This document shows, piece after piece, positions 44,301 through 55,705 of a DNA stretch of 64,000 bases (its first letter is position 1; each line of letters begins with the position of its first letter). The DNA lies in assembly GCA_963377175.1 (NCBI GenBank), contig CAUJNA010003498.1:390033-454032 (forward strand), given 5' to 3'. Origin of the DNA: Effrenium voratum (Eukaryota > Sar > Dinophyceae > Suessiales > Symbiodiniaceae). A program made the position numbers and the translations under genes. The notes beneath the pieces are model-generated. The model searched no databases. It worked only from the letters and a program-made list of their open reading frames with translations, and had not been told where the DNA came from.

Positions 44301-47300
44301 AACCCCTGAGTTTGAGTCTAACCCTGGCCAGCCCCGTCAGCCAGTATTGTTCTTGGCCCCGTTCGCAAGACAAACAAACACTTTCAAAGACCGAATGTTC
44401 TTTTTCTGACCACTTGCACAAGAACTAAAGAAGCAAAGACCTTTGAAAAGTATATGCCAAGAACAGTGACGATACCAACAGACAGCTGCACGGAGTTGGA
44501 GCCGATGAAGAGGAACATGAAGATCCTCACCATGGAGGTACCTGCAAACAAAAAATAAGCTCAGGTCATATCCCCAACAGCATGCGGTGTTTTTTTTAGT
44601 GCTCGCACCATCCCGCAGCCCTCGCAGAACCTCGTGGAGCCCTGGTGAAACGCTGGTGGAACCCTGGTGGCACGCTGGTTGAACCCTGGTGGAACCCTGG
44701 TGGAACCCTGGTGGAACCCTGGTGGAACCCTCTGGAACCTTACCTCAGGGCCGCCCCGGACCACCCCGGAGCCTATCTGGGCTGAGACCCCAAAGCTTTC
44801 AGTTGTTGGGGAGAAGAAAAGACATTTCACGGGACTCTCGCCAAGCCTCATTCAAACCCCAACTTGTCTCCAAAGCAACTTCGCCAAACCTCCTCCCCCC
44901 TCCACCACCCCTTGAGACACCTCCCCTCCCCTCCCGCCTCTCCGCACGTCTTTCAGGGTCACGCGGTGGGGCACTTTGCTCCACGTCAGGCCCATGCCCG
45001 GCAGCGTGTCGTTGACGCCCCCGCAAAAGTAGCCGCACCACCACCGCTTCTTCGGCACCTGACCCAAACACTCGTCGTTCTAAACGGTGGCATTCGTCTC
45101 ACGGCGATCTGTATGAGGAACCCCCTGCGTCATACAGATCGGCTTGGGACCTGAAATTGCTCAACATGGTCCAACGTAACAAAGTTTGGACAGAACACCG
45201 AATCAGGTAAGGATGTTAAGGCGTAATCCCAAGGTGCCAGTCGGCCGGGAACACAGTGATGCTGTCACTGCAGCATGGTTCCCTTAACGGGCTGAAGGAA
45301 TGAGTACTGTAGCTACTATGCAAGAGTTCAGAATCACCGAACCCAGGAACTAAGAAGCTATGTCAGATGCGAGTATGGACACATGCAGTGAAGGACTTGC
45401 ATCAATCTCATGGCATTGAAAAACGAGCAGAATGGCACTGTTGTGAGAATGACAATTACATCCAACGCGGGCATTCAAGCTTCTGCGCAAATAAAGTCTG
45501 CCAAACGTGCCACTTCCGCTTTCAAAGAACTTCCCCTGCGCAAGTGGCTTCCACAAGCCTAGCCTGCGATGCGCGAAACTCTTCGACTCAGGGAGCCGCA
45601 CAAACGGCGACCTGTGCCTATCTCTGCCAGCTGGAAACACAGGCACGCGCGTGACGGATGCACGTACAAGGCTACGTACACATGTTCAAGCAAGGCGATG
45701 TGAAACCGGTGGTTCGATTCCTAAATCGATCTCAAAAGTGCAAAACACATGCACTGTGTAAGCTTGGCGTCAACCGTGGTAAACCACTCAACATCATTCT
45801 TCCCTGCAAAAGCACTCAAAAGCCATCTTCCTTTTTGTGCGTGCGTGTGTGTATGTGTGGCCACATGTTACCCGCAACATTTCCGTCCCAAAGAAGCACC
45901 CACGTCAACCCCTCTCCCCTCCCGGACTCCCGGACTCCCGGACTGCTCGGCGCGGCGCCCTGCGCAGCAGCTCCTGGGGCATGGGCGGCTCGCCCAGCAG
46001 CGCTAGGAAGTAGCGCGTCATGCAGCCCACCACCACGCAGGAGAAGATGGCCATCAGCAGCTCCAGCACGAAGGCCGTGGCCGGGCGGAAGATGCAGACC
46101 TCGTCGGCGCAGGCGCTGAGTTCTGTTCGCATCTCTTTTTTTTGGTTGGGCCCTTGGCTTTTGATTTGGTCCGCAATGAGGGTGCCAGTGAAAACATGCT
46201 TGGGCAAACTTCACAGAGGAAATATCCGGGCAAAATGGTGCGAACATGCTGCTTGATCATTGTCCCCTTGAAGGCCCATGCTGGCAAATCCAGGATGTAG
46301 CTGCACTGTGAATCACTGTGAAGGCGATCCTTTCAGAAACATGACAAAGGTGCTCCGTTTAGGCGTAAGTGTGATGGTCAGTGTCAAACGGTGCATCAGA
46401 AATCAATATGTAGCTCTGGACTCGGCTGACTGTCCTTCGCACGTACGCCAGGAAAATCGCAGCTTTCCAAGCTCCTTGAGCTGTGGAAGTAGTACTGGAA
46501 ACAAATGTGAAAACGCGATTCGACAAGTGCAGCTCAGCAGCTGCTGCCATGGAAGTAATGATGGCAGGTGTCGCCACGATGGTGCGGACTAGCTCCATAT
46601 GCACCGGCACAATTGGCCGTTTCTCCTGCAAACAAAGCTCGTATCTCCACATTGACATCACCAAGGCATCAGCATGCACATACCTCTCTTCTCTCCTGAA
46701 AGTCTCTCTCTGCATAACGAATGTGTCACCTGTAGCCAATCACCACCAGTAGACTCACAGATGCCAAGCACCCAAGCCCACAGCAGCTGCCAGTCATGCA
46801 ACGCAAAGCGGTTGGCAATAGCCAGAATTGAAACTTTTGTGGCTCTGCCCCACCTCGTCACACAGCTGGCCGCTGCGTCGGCAGTCGGTTATGGTCCACC
46901 CTAAGCAGGTGAAAACTTCTGCAGTGGCAGGGATTTGTGCGCATGTTCAATTTTTCTCATGCGTAAAAAAAAGCTGGCTGGTCGTCTCCACTGGCCTTTC
47001 AGGTTGCTTGAGGCATGGCATGCCAAAACAAGCTGTTGAGTGCAGAGCACAGCTGGGAATTAGCACACCAGTCACTGGCCTCGCCGAGCCTGCCGTCAAC
47101 ACCAGCTTAAGGCTTAGCATCAGTCTTGCATCATCCAGAACCAAGCCGCCACATCTATCGAGTCGTGAGCAGACCACAAGGGGCAGCACCCTATCCCAGA
47201 GTCAATTGGTCAAAGTTTGAGTCAAAGCTATGTGGAGCAAAGGAGCCGCTGATAGAATATGATAGAATCGAAGCAATCCAACTCCCTCACATTTCCACAT

Positions 47301-47396
47301 TCGCTTTGTCAGCACCACTCACTGCAAGCCAAGCGTCAACCTACGTAACCCAGCGTCACCAGAAAGGACGTGAAGGTCACGGCGCCGATGACCACT
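41387..47396 (-). CDS. multi-pass membrane protein, unknown family, 11 exons
   Basis: Exons, 5' to 3': about 47396-47341 (VVIGAVTFTSFLVTLGYV, membrane segment); 46853-46759; 46625-46447 (hydrophobic IVATPAIITSMAAAAE); 46115-45959 (LELLMAIFSCVVVGCM); 45058-44938 (RWWCGYFCGG); 44541-44476 (RIFMFLFIGSNSVQLSV); 44048 to about 43962 (ALVSGLLIFFAV); 43637-43522 (GFNVIAAALSSVLDI); 42454-42373 (YMLLPLTLPILASLPIG); 42167-41993 (CMFVALGMMFVAAWP); 41539-41387 (acidic tail, EADADASDAEEESAEASDSV, then TGA). Codon phase matches at every junction listed, and most acceptors are AG|G; donors are GT or GC. About eight to nine hydrophobic segments are visible. I do not recognise the family; a transporter or channel is possible but not shown. 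The N-terminus is upstream, perhaps among the 48-51 kb exons. Confidence 0.75.
41757..41992. repeat. (CCCCA)n minisatellite inside an intron
   Basis: ACCAACCAGCC units (41757-41805) pass into a long CCCCA/CCCA array. On the transcribed minus strand this is (TGGGG)n, directly after the donor of the exon ending at 41993. It could form G-quadruplexes in the pre-mRNA. Confidence 0.92.
42207..42278 (-). repeat. 75-bp dispersed repeat, copy 1
   Basis: Its reverse complement matches 50742-50816 along the whole length, including CACCACCCATATTAGAACC and GTGGGATTGGG. It sits in an intron of the membrane protein gene. It may be a second introner family. Confidence 0.6.
42568..42667. mobile_element. introner with symmetric TIRs, intronic copy
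   Basis: The ends are GGCTGCGGGTCAAAA and TTTTTGACCCACAGCC, near-perfect inverted repeats. On either strand the element starts G|GC and ends CAG|, so both orientations carry a GC donor and an AG acceptor. It lies in an intron of the minus-strand membrane protein gene and reads as the family consensus on the plus strand. Confidence 0.7.
44087..44300. repeat. tandem TTTGGTGGCTGATTTC repeat in an intron
   Basis: About five copies of a 30-65 base unit starting TTTGGTGGCTGATTTC and followed by an A-rich CAAAACAAAAAG tail. The array lies in the intron between exons 44476 and 44048 of the membrane protein gene. Confidence 0.85.
44553..44815 (-). repeat. dispersed VNTR element, copy 3 (inverted, intronic)
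   Basis: Reverse complement of the 10.3 and 32.6 kb copies, with many TGGAACCCTGG-type units. It lies wholly inside the intron between exons 44938 and 44541 of the membrane protein gene. Confidence 0.8.
45060..45958. other. intron of the membrane protein gene
   Basis: Non-coding between exons ending 45959 and starting 45058 on the minus strand. The terminal donor is GC. It includes a short direct repeat CATACAGATCG/GATCTGTATGAGG near 45107 forming a small palindrome. Confidence 0.55.
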
Positions 47397-48469
47397 CTCG
47401 GCAGGGAGAAAGGGTTTGCGTGCAAGATGTGTCAACGCTTTCCATGGAAGTGCGTGAAAGTGCAAAGCTCAGTGCGTCTAGACTCCTTGGCTCCCTGGCT
47501 GTTCCCAGTTTTCTGTTTTTTCTCCGTAGAATCAACACATCCCCTCGAGCATTGCAAGTACCAAAGATGCTGATTGGAATACGGGCACTCGGGTCTCGAC
47601 ACCACAACTTCAAGGCGCCAACAAGGCAAAGTAAAATGACACAATGAAGCCCCTTGGCTGACGGCCATCAGCATATGTCAACCATACCAGTTCTAACATG
47701 ATCTGGGTGGTTCAAGTGCATCAAAGAATCAAAGCCTTCAGAATCCAAGCAGCATTTCCCATGGAATTTGTCCTGGGCTTACAAAAGCTGTGTAGCTCCA
47801 GGTGGCATTCAGCGGCATGGCTTCAGGCTCTAGGCAAGGAGATCAGATGCTCGGTGCCAAGAGATGGGAAAAGAACGCCATGCAGCTGAACTTTGGTGCC
47901 TGTCTTTTGCTTTTGCTTTTGTTTTGTTTGCTTTTTATCTCAGCAGCACGCTGAGCCAAAAGTGGTGACTGCGGCAGCACGCTGAGCCAAAAGTGGTGCC
48001 TACGGCACTTCTCTCAATAAAACAAAACAATCTGATGCCTCCCACTGAAGCTTTCCGACAAAGGCACGGCAGCTGCTCAAAAGTGGGCCACAAGAAACCC
48101 CGCAACGCTCAACCCCTTGAAGGCCTTGCAACCTGACCAGTGCGACCTCACGCCCGGGCAACCAGCCTGTGGAGGCAGTCCCCGAGCATAGAACTCCTGG
48201 CAGACCCCGCGGCCCCGAAAGCACAGCGCACGAAAGTGGAACACACCTGCCGACGGGCTTTCATCTACCGTCCCCGACAAATGTATGTCTAAATAGGGGA
48301 ACCAATGGCAAAAATGGCTGACAACTGGAGTCAACACCTCTGGACTGCTCCCGCCGTGTCCTGCACGGCTCCCACGATATCCTGCACGGCTTGGTGTTGC
48401 AAGCGGATACGTCATACTTTTGAGGGTACCCGGTCCCTCTTTGTGGGGTTGTTTCAGGGGAAACGGGCA

Positions 48470-48660
48470 TCATCCCCAACCACCACAGAAGCACCATGCG
48501 CCCTCCTCTTGCACCATCGGCCAAAAGACATCCAGGGGGATCTCTTCAGGCACCGCCAACGTCACCGAGTGCACCTTGGAAACCGTCCCCAGGAAACTGC
48601 CTGCCGACCATTCAAATGTTGGAGAGTCCCTGCTGCTGGGGAAAAGCGGCTCCAGCCATA
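48470..48660 (-). CDS. candidate exon, possible 5' part of the membrane protein gene
   Basis: The minus frame contains VSKVHSVTLAVPEEIPLDVF with protein-like composition. It lies upstream of the mapped exons on the same strand. The join was not established. Confidence 0.45.
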
Positions 48661-49134
48661 AAAACGAGAAATCAAGCAGAACCCACACTTGTCAGAACCA
48701 GCTAGACAGCTAGTCGACTGGGCCAAGGTTCAACTCACAACCATGCAGGTTGCGCTCCGCTTGTCTTGCCAAGAGGAAAGAGGAGGCTATGAGGTTGCGG
48801 CGTGGGAAGCTGGGTCCACTCCAACACTGGTCTCGCCTTGGCACAAATGACCAGCAACAGGCTAGTTCAATTGCTCGGGCATTACACGCCGTGAGAAGCC
48901 CTCAGCCAACAGGAACTACCCCACGAACCGCATATTCGGTCAATGAGTGCCAAACAGCCAGCGGAGATGGCAGATGCTTGCAGCAAACCTCGGCGTGCGT
49001 CTGCCCTCACGACACAAAGTACATGTGTCCGAACACTACTCAGATTCAGTCTCTCAAGATCCAGAGCCGCGTGGCCAATCATGAGCAGCGAACACGCTCA
49101 TCGGAGTGCATCTGAATTTGCATACCCAAACCCG

Positions 49135-49330
49135 TCCCAACCCTTGAACTCCCCCCGCCCCAAAACGGGCCCGGCGCTTGAGGCGCTTGGCCCGCCAAAG
49201 AGCCCCGGGCGGTTCCGCTCCGCCTCCACCAACTCCAGCGCGCCCGGGCAGCTCTCCCCTGTGCGCACCTGGGGAACACGTGGAGAAGCGCGGGCGGGAG
49301 AAGCTGGGGGAAAAAGTGCAGAAGATGCAC
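49135..49330 (-). CDS. candidate exon, Gly/Pro-rich
   Basis: Minus frame with GALELVEAERNRPGLFGGP; other frames are also open because the region is G+C-rich, so the frame choice is uncertain. Confidence 0.35.
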
Positions 49331-49804
49331 CGACAAATGAGTGATTGAAAACAGGAGAAAAGCAAACCGGCACGGATCAAATGCTAACGTGGTGACATTC
49401 GGACCCGGTTCTGAACGCCCCCTCTGGGGGACATATCAAGTTGCTGGGCAGAACAGCGCAATTGCATTGTCCATGGAAGGCAAATCAACCAGCCGCCACA
49501 AGAACAGTGCCTCTCCATATCAATTCCATCAATTCCAAGGCCGCCGCTGCACGGCTGAGAGCTTGCACCACACAGCCTTCAAGTCGCATTTTGACAAGTG
49601 AACTCTCCCTCGAGTGTCCCAACCCAGGGCTGTTGGGCTTGAGAAAACCCACCTGAAATAAGTTGAGGCTGGCCGACATAGACCCTCCTGGCCTCGCGCG
49701 AAGCCAGCCTGGCAGAGGGTTGGAGCCAGACCCCAAACAACATGAAGACATGGAGATACAAAAAAGCCTCCCTCCCACTACCCTAGCACCTGTGGGGCAC
49801 GTGA

Positions 49805-50030
49805 ACAACAGATGTTCCACTCCAAGAGACGCCCTGCGCGGTTCCATGTGGTTGCAAGACCCTGTGGCCCAGATTTGCCCAGAGGCAGTGCATAGTATTC
49901 AGAAATTCAAAGGCCGTCAAGGCATGCACACCGCCCAACATAGCGGTGCAAGGACGGAAAGGAACTCTGGCAACCTGAGGATGGGCCACTTGATCAAAAA
50001 ACTTCAGTTCGGTCGCGGCCAACCATGTGC
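49805..50030 (-). CDS. candidate exon, unknown protein
   Basis: Minus frame contains VHALTAFEFLNTMHCLWANL, hydrophobic and helix-like, preceded by FFDQVAHPQVARVPFRP. Good coding composition, no recognised family. Confidence 0.5.
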
Positions 50031-50064
50031 TTGAGGCCAAGTCGCCAGTGACAGCTCAAAAATC

Positions 50065-50215
50065 GCTCCCATAGATACTGCCAATGGACTGTGGCCGGTC
50101 TGCCTGAGATATTTGGGAATCAATCAACCATACCGTGTGCGGCGGCCCCTCAACCTGCCCGCCTTGGGGCCACGTGGGGCGGAACCTGCATTCCGTGAAC
50201 TCGGTGAGGAATTGG
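50065..50215 (-). CDS. candidate exon, unknown protein
   Basis: Minus frame contains RQFLTEFTECRFRPTWPQGG and continues to a Ser/Gly-rich end. It is adjacent to the exon at 49805-50030 and probably in the same gene. Confidence 0.5.
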
Positions 50216-50349
50216 CGTGGTTCTAACTCACCCTTTCGTGGACACATGGCACAAAATGGCACAAGGGTCCCAAAAGGGCCCCCTACCTTTTGGCGACACC
50301 CCATGTATCCAAATGCATCAAGCAAAAACCAAGGATACCACAATCTCGA

Positions 50350-50470
50350 AAAATAGTTTACGGTCGATTTGCTGACAACGTTGTGGAAATCGGGTGCTCG
50401 CAGGTCTGCAAAAGGATCTGCCCAACTCTTTGACACATGGCAAGGTGTCTCAATCTTTAGCACCCGCTTG
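50350..50470 (-). CDS. candidate exon, unknown protein
   Basis: Minus frame contains LKIETPCHVSKSWADPFADL; composition is coding-like. It probably belongs with the two exons downstream. Confidence 0.45.
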
Positions 50471-50649
50471 CGCAGGGTTCCAAGATAACTCGGAACTCAA
50501 TTCCAAAAAGTAGATGTCCTATTGAGCGCCTTTAATACCAAGCAAAACTAAGTTCTGCCAACACAAAAAAAAAACGGCCTGTGTTGAGCACTATTGCAGG
50601 GAAACCCATTTTGGGAGAGTCCACCATTCCGAAGCATCCGATTTCCCCT

Positions 50650-50725
50650 ATGAATTCCTTCTCGCCTGCCTGAGCTGCTGCGGTCCCCCTGGCGAAAGCT
50701 TGGCTTTCTACTTGCTGGTGCAATA
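50650..50725 (-). CDS. candidate short exon
   Basis: Minus frame reads LHQQVESQAFARGTAAAQAG and EKEFIGEIG, helix-like. Same orientation and spacing as its neighbours. Confidence 0.4.
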
Positions 50726-50741
50726 GGTGGGGAATATGGCG

Positions 50742-50816
50742 GTACCATTCTGGGGAAGGTGAATTCACCACCCATTTTAGAACCTATTTTAGTGGTTGGA
50801 TTGGGATGTTCACTGG
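50742..50816 (+). repeat. 75-bp dispersed repeat, copy 2
   Basis: Matches the reverse complement of 42207-42278. Just downstream, TTTTGACCCATGGCCATATGG resembles the end of the introner family, so a composite is possible. Confidence 0.6.
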
Positions 50817-51210
50817 TGCGATTTGGCTTTTGACCCATGGCCATATGGGAATGAACCCGTCTTAAAGGAAACCCAGTTGGATGCTGAGCACCAAGTCAAT
50901 TCTTTCCCGACATCGGGAGGCTTCCCCAATCTCAGAACCGAGTTCCCAAAAGCCTCTGATTCAACACATGGGGCTGTTTTGTTCACCCTTTTGAGGCGTT
51001 CAAGGAAAACCAAGTGCTTACTCACCATTTGAGATTCTCCCCTTGTTTTAACACATAATCAAGCGCAGCCAGCATGTCATATCGCTGATCTTGACGGTCG
51101 ACCAACATGCACAAGTCAACACCTGCAGAGATTCCAAGCTTCTACTCCCTATCGTCACTTCCTGGCCTGGGTTCGTCTTCCACAATAAACTGCACTGCTC
51201 GTCCCCGCTA

Positions 51211-51221
51211 AATATATATTA

Positions 51222-51259
<38 letters not shown>

Positions 51260-51262
51260 ATA
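51211..51262. repeat. (TA)n microsatellite
   Basis: Alternating TA with one TAC interruption, self-complementary. It lies immediately 3' of the stop codon of the exon at 51263-51413. Confidence 0.95.
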
Positions 51263-51413
51263 TCAGTCAAAGAATGCCAATCCTGCAACCAAGCCAAAAA
51301 ATACCCAGCGCAGGCCGGTCAAAGTGCCCGCCTCCGACTCCGAGCCCGAGGTACAAAGACCTGCGCCCGACATGCCGCATTGAAGAAACACGCACTCGCC
51401 ATCGAGGATGCAC
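51263..51413 (-). CDS. terminal exon of a membrane protein gene
   Basis: After the acceptor TTTTAG|G the frame reads CILDGECVFLQCGMSGAGLC and ends with a hydrophobic RWVFFGLVAGLAFFD and a TGA. A C-terminal membrane anchor is likely. Upstream exons would lie above 51.5 kb; none could be joined with confidence. Confidence 0.55.
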
Positions 51414-52788
51414 CTAAAATCATCAGCTGTGGTTGTTCGGCGATTTGACACGAGCTGGAGGATCAATGCACGTGTATATCACTGCTGCCAAGAGCTTACA
51501 GAGGCAGCTACCCTTGACCAGGTGCGAGTGGGTGAATGGCACCATACACATGGCACCTTCACAAGAAAGCACTAGGCAACTTGCGGGCAGGGGCGCAAGC
51601 CATGATTGTCACGGGTCAAACCAGCAGCTGTCGCCCCAAAAGCAAAAAGTGCTTGCGCTTCAAGTCCAAGTTAGACAGTTGGCACTTCTTAAAGGGGTGG
51701 GGTACTTAATAAGTAGTGTGTGCACATGCCTAGAACCCAATTGCCAGTTGTAAGTCCTTCAGCGGGCTGGAACCACGGTGACTTACCGCTTACGTTCCCT
51801 GCCCCTTTCAGTTGCTCATGCGCCTGGCAGACTAGCATCCACCTGGCAGTGTCAAGATCATTGCAAGACTGGACCAACTTTGGGTGTCTTTTTGAGGGCA
51901 CCCCTTGGAGGTTGCTGGTAGGGAAACCACCCGCTCTGGGAGCTCCAAGACACCTCAAGGGAAGGCCAACCGCATGCGCTTGCAGCTGTGCGCCGGTGCG
52001 GATGTTTGTGGAATCCGTATTGTTCAAGGGTGATGGAGCACCAAAAGCCTTATGGCAGATCAGGTTTGGCTTGGTAGGGCGAGGAACAACTGAAACACAT
52101 TACGCATCAAATTTCTGAGTCCGGGGATACGTACAACAACTACACCCCTCAAATTGGCGGGGGAGGGGCGCTTCAGGCCTCCTACGAACGCCCGCTGCTC
52201 AACATTTGACCAATGTTGGTGGGCAACCACAATTTAAGGAAACTGCAACTGCAGATCTTGCTTTGGAACCTTTGCATGAAGAGCTCAGTTCAACAAAATC
52301 AACATGTGAAGCATGATTTGCTCACGATCAGCATCAATTTCACAGGGCCAAGCGGCTTTTGGCATGACGTCCGCCCCAGCGTTCCCCCCCCCCCCTCCGG
52401 GTTTTTCCAGGATGCCTCCATGTCCCCGTCGTCCTTCATGCTCTCTGGGCCTAGCTGAACACAGCTGCCAAATCGCATGGCTGCCGAAAGAAAGGCCCAA
52501 ATGGGACATGGGACCCCCCCAAAACAGGGGGGTGTCCTTATTGTTTCCCTTGAAAAGAAGCGGCACGTGGTTTGTCCGATGTGCCACCGGCCTCGCAAGC
52601 TCTTGCGCAGCTCATCCAGCAACTGTGGATAGCCAGCGCTGCCTTCAAATGTCGATGGATGCTGGGAACAACTTGAAGTCTTGCAGTTGGACGGTTGGAG
52701 GGCCCTCTCATTTCAGAGAGAGAATGAGAGGGGGGAGAGAGCCTGACACATATACACAAATGCAAATTTAGGTGTGCTATCTTTGCAG

Positions 52789-52994
52789 GTTGGTGAAGGC
52801 CAATGGTTCGAAGAGCTTCGCAATGCTTCCATGGACCGACAGGTTTGCGACGCCTCGACATCAGGGTTCTATCAGCTTCTCAAAACACCGCCAGAAGGCC
52901 AGGGGCCAGAGTCTCAAGTGCGAACTTGTGACTCCGACAATGAGTCTCATTGCTATGGCGGCGCCGCGCCAAAAAAAAAGCGGGATGGAAACAG
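52789..52994 (+). CDS. candidate plus-strand exon, unknown protein
   Basis: Bounded by CTTTGCAG|GTTGG and AAACAG|GTTAAA. It reads VGEGQWFEELRNASMDRQVC and later SDNESHCYGG with a basic end. The minus frames here contain stops. One of few plus-strand coding signals outside 15-20 kb. Confidence 0.45.
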
Positions 52995-53229
52995 GTTAAA
53001 GGTGCATGCGATCTGGCAGCATGCCTGCCGCCAGGTGCAGCAAGGACAACCTGAGTCGGGCTGCTCCGTTTGTTGCACCACATCGCCCTGCACAAATGGG
53101 GCAAACGGTTCCCAAAACAAAAACTCTATAGGAAACGTCCAGAATGGTGGCTTGCTTCAAAGTGGGTGTCTTTGTTTCTTTAAAGCAATCCCCAAGCGGG
53201 TATATACCGGTATCCTTAAGCGAAGGCAC

Positions 53230-53342
53230 GCGGCATGGGACAAATCCCCATCTGAGGCCGCCGGCGCTGTCCTGAGCTCTACGTCCAGCGGGGTCGCCGT
53301 GGCATCTGCCTCGGGACTTGTCATGGCCTGGGCATCATTGAC
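53230..53342 (-). CDS. candidate exon (frame and strand ambiguous)
   Basis: After ACTCCAG|G the minus frame reads VNDAQAMTSPEADATATPLD. A plus-strand frame in the same place is also open (SGVAVASASGLVMAW). I favour the minus because of its acceptor. Confidence 0.35.
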
Positions 53343-53415
53343 CTGGAGTGTACAGCGGTTACAAGGGCTTGGGGCTTGCGAGGAGTCTGGTTTAAAGGTT
53401 TGGGGTGTATAAAGG

Positions 53416-53560
53416 ATTGTAAGGGAAGGGAAGGGAAGGGAGGGGAAGGGAAGGGAAGGGGAGGGGAAGGGAGGGGAGAAGAGGGGAAGGGGAAGGAAGG
53501 GGAAGGAAGGGAAGGAAGGGGAAGGAAGGGGAAGGAAGGGGAATGAAGGGGGGGGAGCGG
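53416..53560. repeat. (GGGAA)n microsatellite
   Basis: Pentanucleotide GGGAA with GGGGA and GGAAG variants over about 145 bases. Confidence 0.95.
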
Positions 53561-54144
53561 AGGGAGGGTCCTGCGAATGGATGGCAAACTATGCGAACTG
53601 TTGTAGTTTCTATCTTTGCAAAAAGGGTGTCATGTATACGTTGAACACGTGTGGCAGGAAGAAAGGATTGTGTGTGTGACAAACTCGAGAACATTGTCAA
53701 AGTTGCTGTCATATTCGGCCAAAGTTCCCAAATTGGAAACCAACCTGCGGAACCCACTTGAATGGATGGCATCGAGAGGAAGGCGAAAGCAAACCAACCG
53801 CCCGGAAGGGTGTCAACTTTCATTGGCCTCTACCAAGACACCCAACGACAAACTGCAAATTTCATGGCGCTCATTTCAAAGCCACCCGAAGGAGCCCTCA
53901 GGAGTTCGCCCCTTGAGACCTGTTGTCCCGTCACTCCAAGTGAGGCAGGCACCAAGTACTCGTAATCGCCTCGCTGCGCAAATCCAACGAAAAGTATGGT
54001 CCCTTCGAAACAGCAAGCAAACGGTTGCAGCCCAGTGCGTAAAGGTGACCGGGCACAGCTGACAAGGATTCCTGCATAGTGGGCAGGAGTCATTCTAAAA
54101 AAGCTACGGGAATGCTTGAAGGTAAATGATGTGCAATACACGCG

Positions 54145-54460
54145 CACGTGCGTGTGCGCCTCTGTGTCCGTCAGTGTCAGTGTCAGTGTCGGTGTCTGCG
54201 TCTGCGTCTGTGTCTGTGTCCGCAGTGTCTGTGTCTGTGTCTGTGTCTGTGTCTGTGTCTGCATCTGTGTCCGTGTCTGTGTCTTTGTCTGTGTCCGTGC
54301 TTGTGTTTCTGTTTGTATTTGTTTTTGTGTTTGGGTGTGTGTGTGTGTGCGTGTGGTGTGGGTGTGGGTGTGCGTGTGGTGTGGGTGTGGTGTGTGGGCG
54401 GTGTGTGTGTGTGTGGTGTTGTGTGTCTGTGTGTGTGTGTGGGTGGGTTGTTCTAAAGAA
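54145..54460. repeat. (GTGTCT)n and (GTGTGG)n microsatellite
   Basis: Hexamer GTGTCT array (54170-54300) passing into GTGTGT/GTGTGG sequence. The Cys-Val and Thr-His frames here are artefacts. Confidence 0.93.
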
Positions 54461-54464
54461 CAAG

Positions 54465-54807
54465 CATTGACAGTTTTGCCAGCGCGGTGACCAACACAGA
54501 ACTGAGAGTCGCACGCAGGGCAAGAAGCAGTCGCTGGCTCTCGCCGGAAGCAAAGTGAATCGTATGCACGGGCCTTACAAGCAAGGGCAGCACGATGTTG
54601 CAAGTCTCGCCAGTCATGGCGAAGACTCTGATACTGAAGGACTTCCGACCCTTTGAAGAAGCCTCGTCGCCCTGGCCTGAATTTCCATTTGACACAACCA
54701 GAGAAAGGGCGGATGCCTTCTGCAGTGAGCCAACGCTTGGGCAGTCCGTTGGGCCCAGACATGGGGCAGTCTGCAAAGAGCAGCTCGAAAGAGATCACCT
54801 GCGCCAC
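54465..54807 (-). CDS. candidate exon region, frame unresolved
   Basis: Two minus frames are open and protein-like: one starts MAQVISFELLFADCPMSG and carries CPACDSQFC, the other reads FSIRVFAMTGETCNIVLPL. Frame choice cannot be settled by eye; a splice junction between the two frames is possible. Confidence 0.35.
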
Positions 54808-55455
54808 TTCGGTCCATCTGGCAGTGGTTCAAAATGATAATACCCCAAACCCCAGTTTGCTGCAAAAAAGACCGGCAAAACCTGCGCTCTCGAAACAAAG
54901 CGCGGAGCAACATATGTTGAAAGCATTGAACAAGTGTGAAAGGGTCGCATTGAAGGGGCAGTATTCAAGGGGGATGGGCTGGAAGGCACGCTCGAAATAG
55001 AATGTGGCGGAGCATTGGGGGAAAATGTCCCTTTGTGTATCCATCAAACCTGACTGGCTCTCACAATGTCCAATCCTTCTGTCAATAGTTGTCGTTCCAT
55101 AATATGAGGTCTGTGGAAGCCCCCTACCATGGAAACCGAAGATCATTACCCGCAAAAAAGGGGCGGTAAAAACCACCCCGCATGAGGTTTAGGTGGAGAC
55201 GACTATCGCTTTAAAACCTGAACTGAACTAGGGGTTTCCAACAGACCTCATACACTATGTTGCATTGTGTTCTTTGCTTGCGCGTCGATCAGGGAATCTT
55301 CTGTTTATTCCTTTTGTCTGTCTAAAACAACTTGCAGACACATTGTCTACGCCCCCATTCGCTTCTGTTTTCTCCCATTGCCTGTAGCCAGCCCAACTGT
55401 TGCACGATTACTCTCTCACACCATAAACCCTTAGCGCTACACTCGTTCAACCCGA

Positions 55456-55619
55456 GAAGTGGCCAAGAGTTCTTCAACGAGTTGGCCTACAAAACGCTGT
55501 CTCGGCTTCGATTGGACACCGGCCTTGCCCTCACCGAAGACCTTGTCCCGGAGCGTGCACCCCACAATGCCGTGGCCTTAGCGCACCAACGACTCCTCAC
55601 AAAGACGTTCACAAGGAAG
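55456..55619 (+). CDS. candidate plus-strand exon, unknown protein
   Basis: The frame reads GQEFFNELAYKTLSRLRLD and continues to FTRK at a GT donor (AAG|GTGG). Minus frames are broken by stops. It may belong with the plus exon at 52789-52994. Confidence 0.45.
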
Positions 55620-55705
55620 GTGGACATCCGGCCAAAAGAAAAACGGGGAACCTTCCCAAAAGAAGCCCCATGCAAAGCACACCAGGAGCAAAAAAAAAAC
55701 GTGGC

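Noticed and set aside
52285..52622. Minus and plus open frames near 52.3-52.7 kb
   Set aside because: Several frames are open and each looks partly protein-like; no splice pair or domain decides between them.
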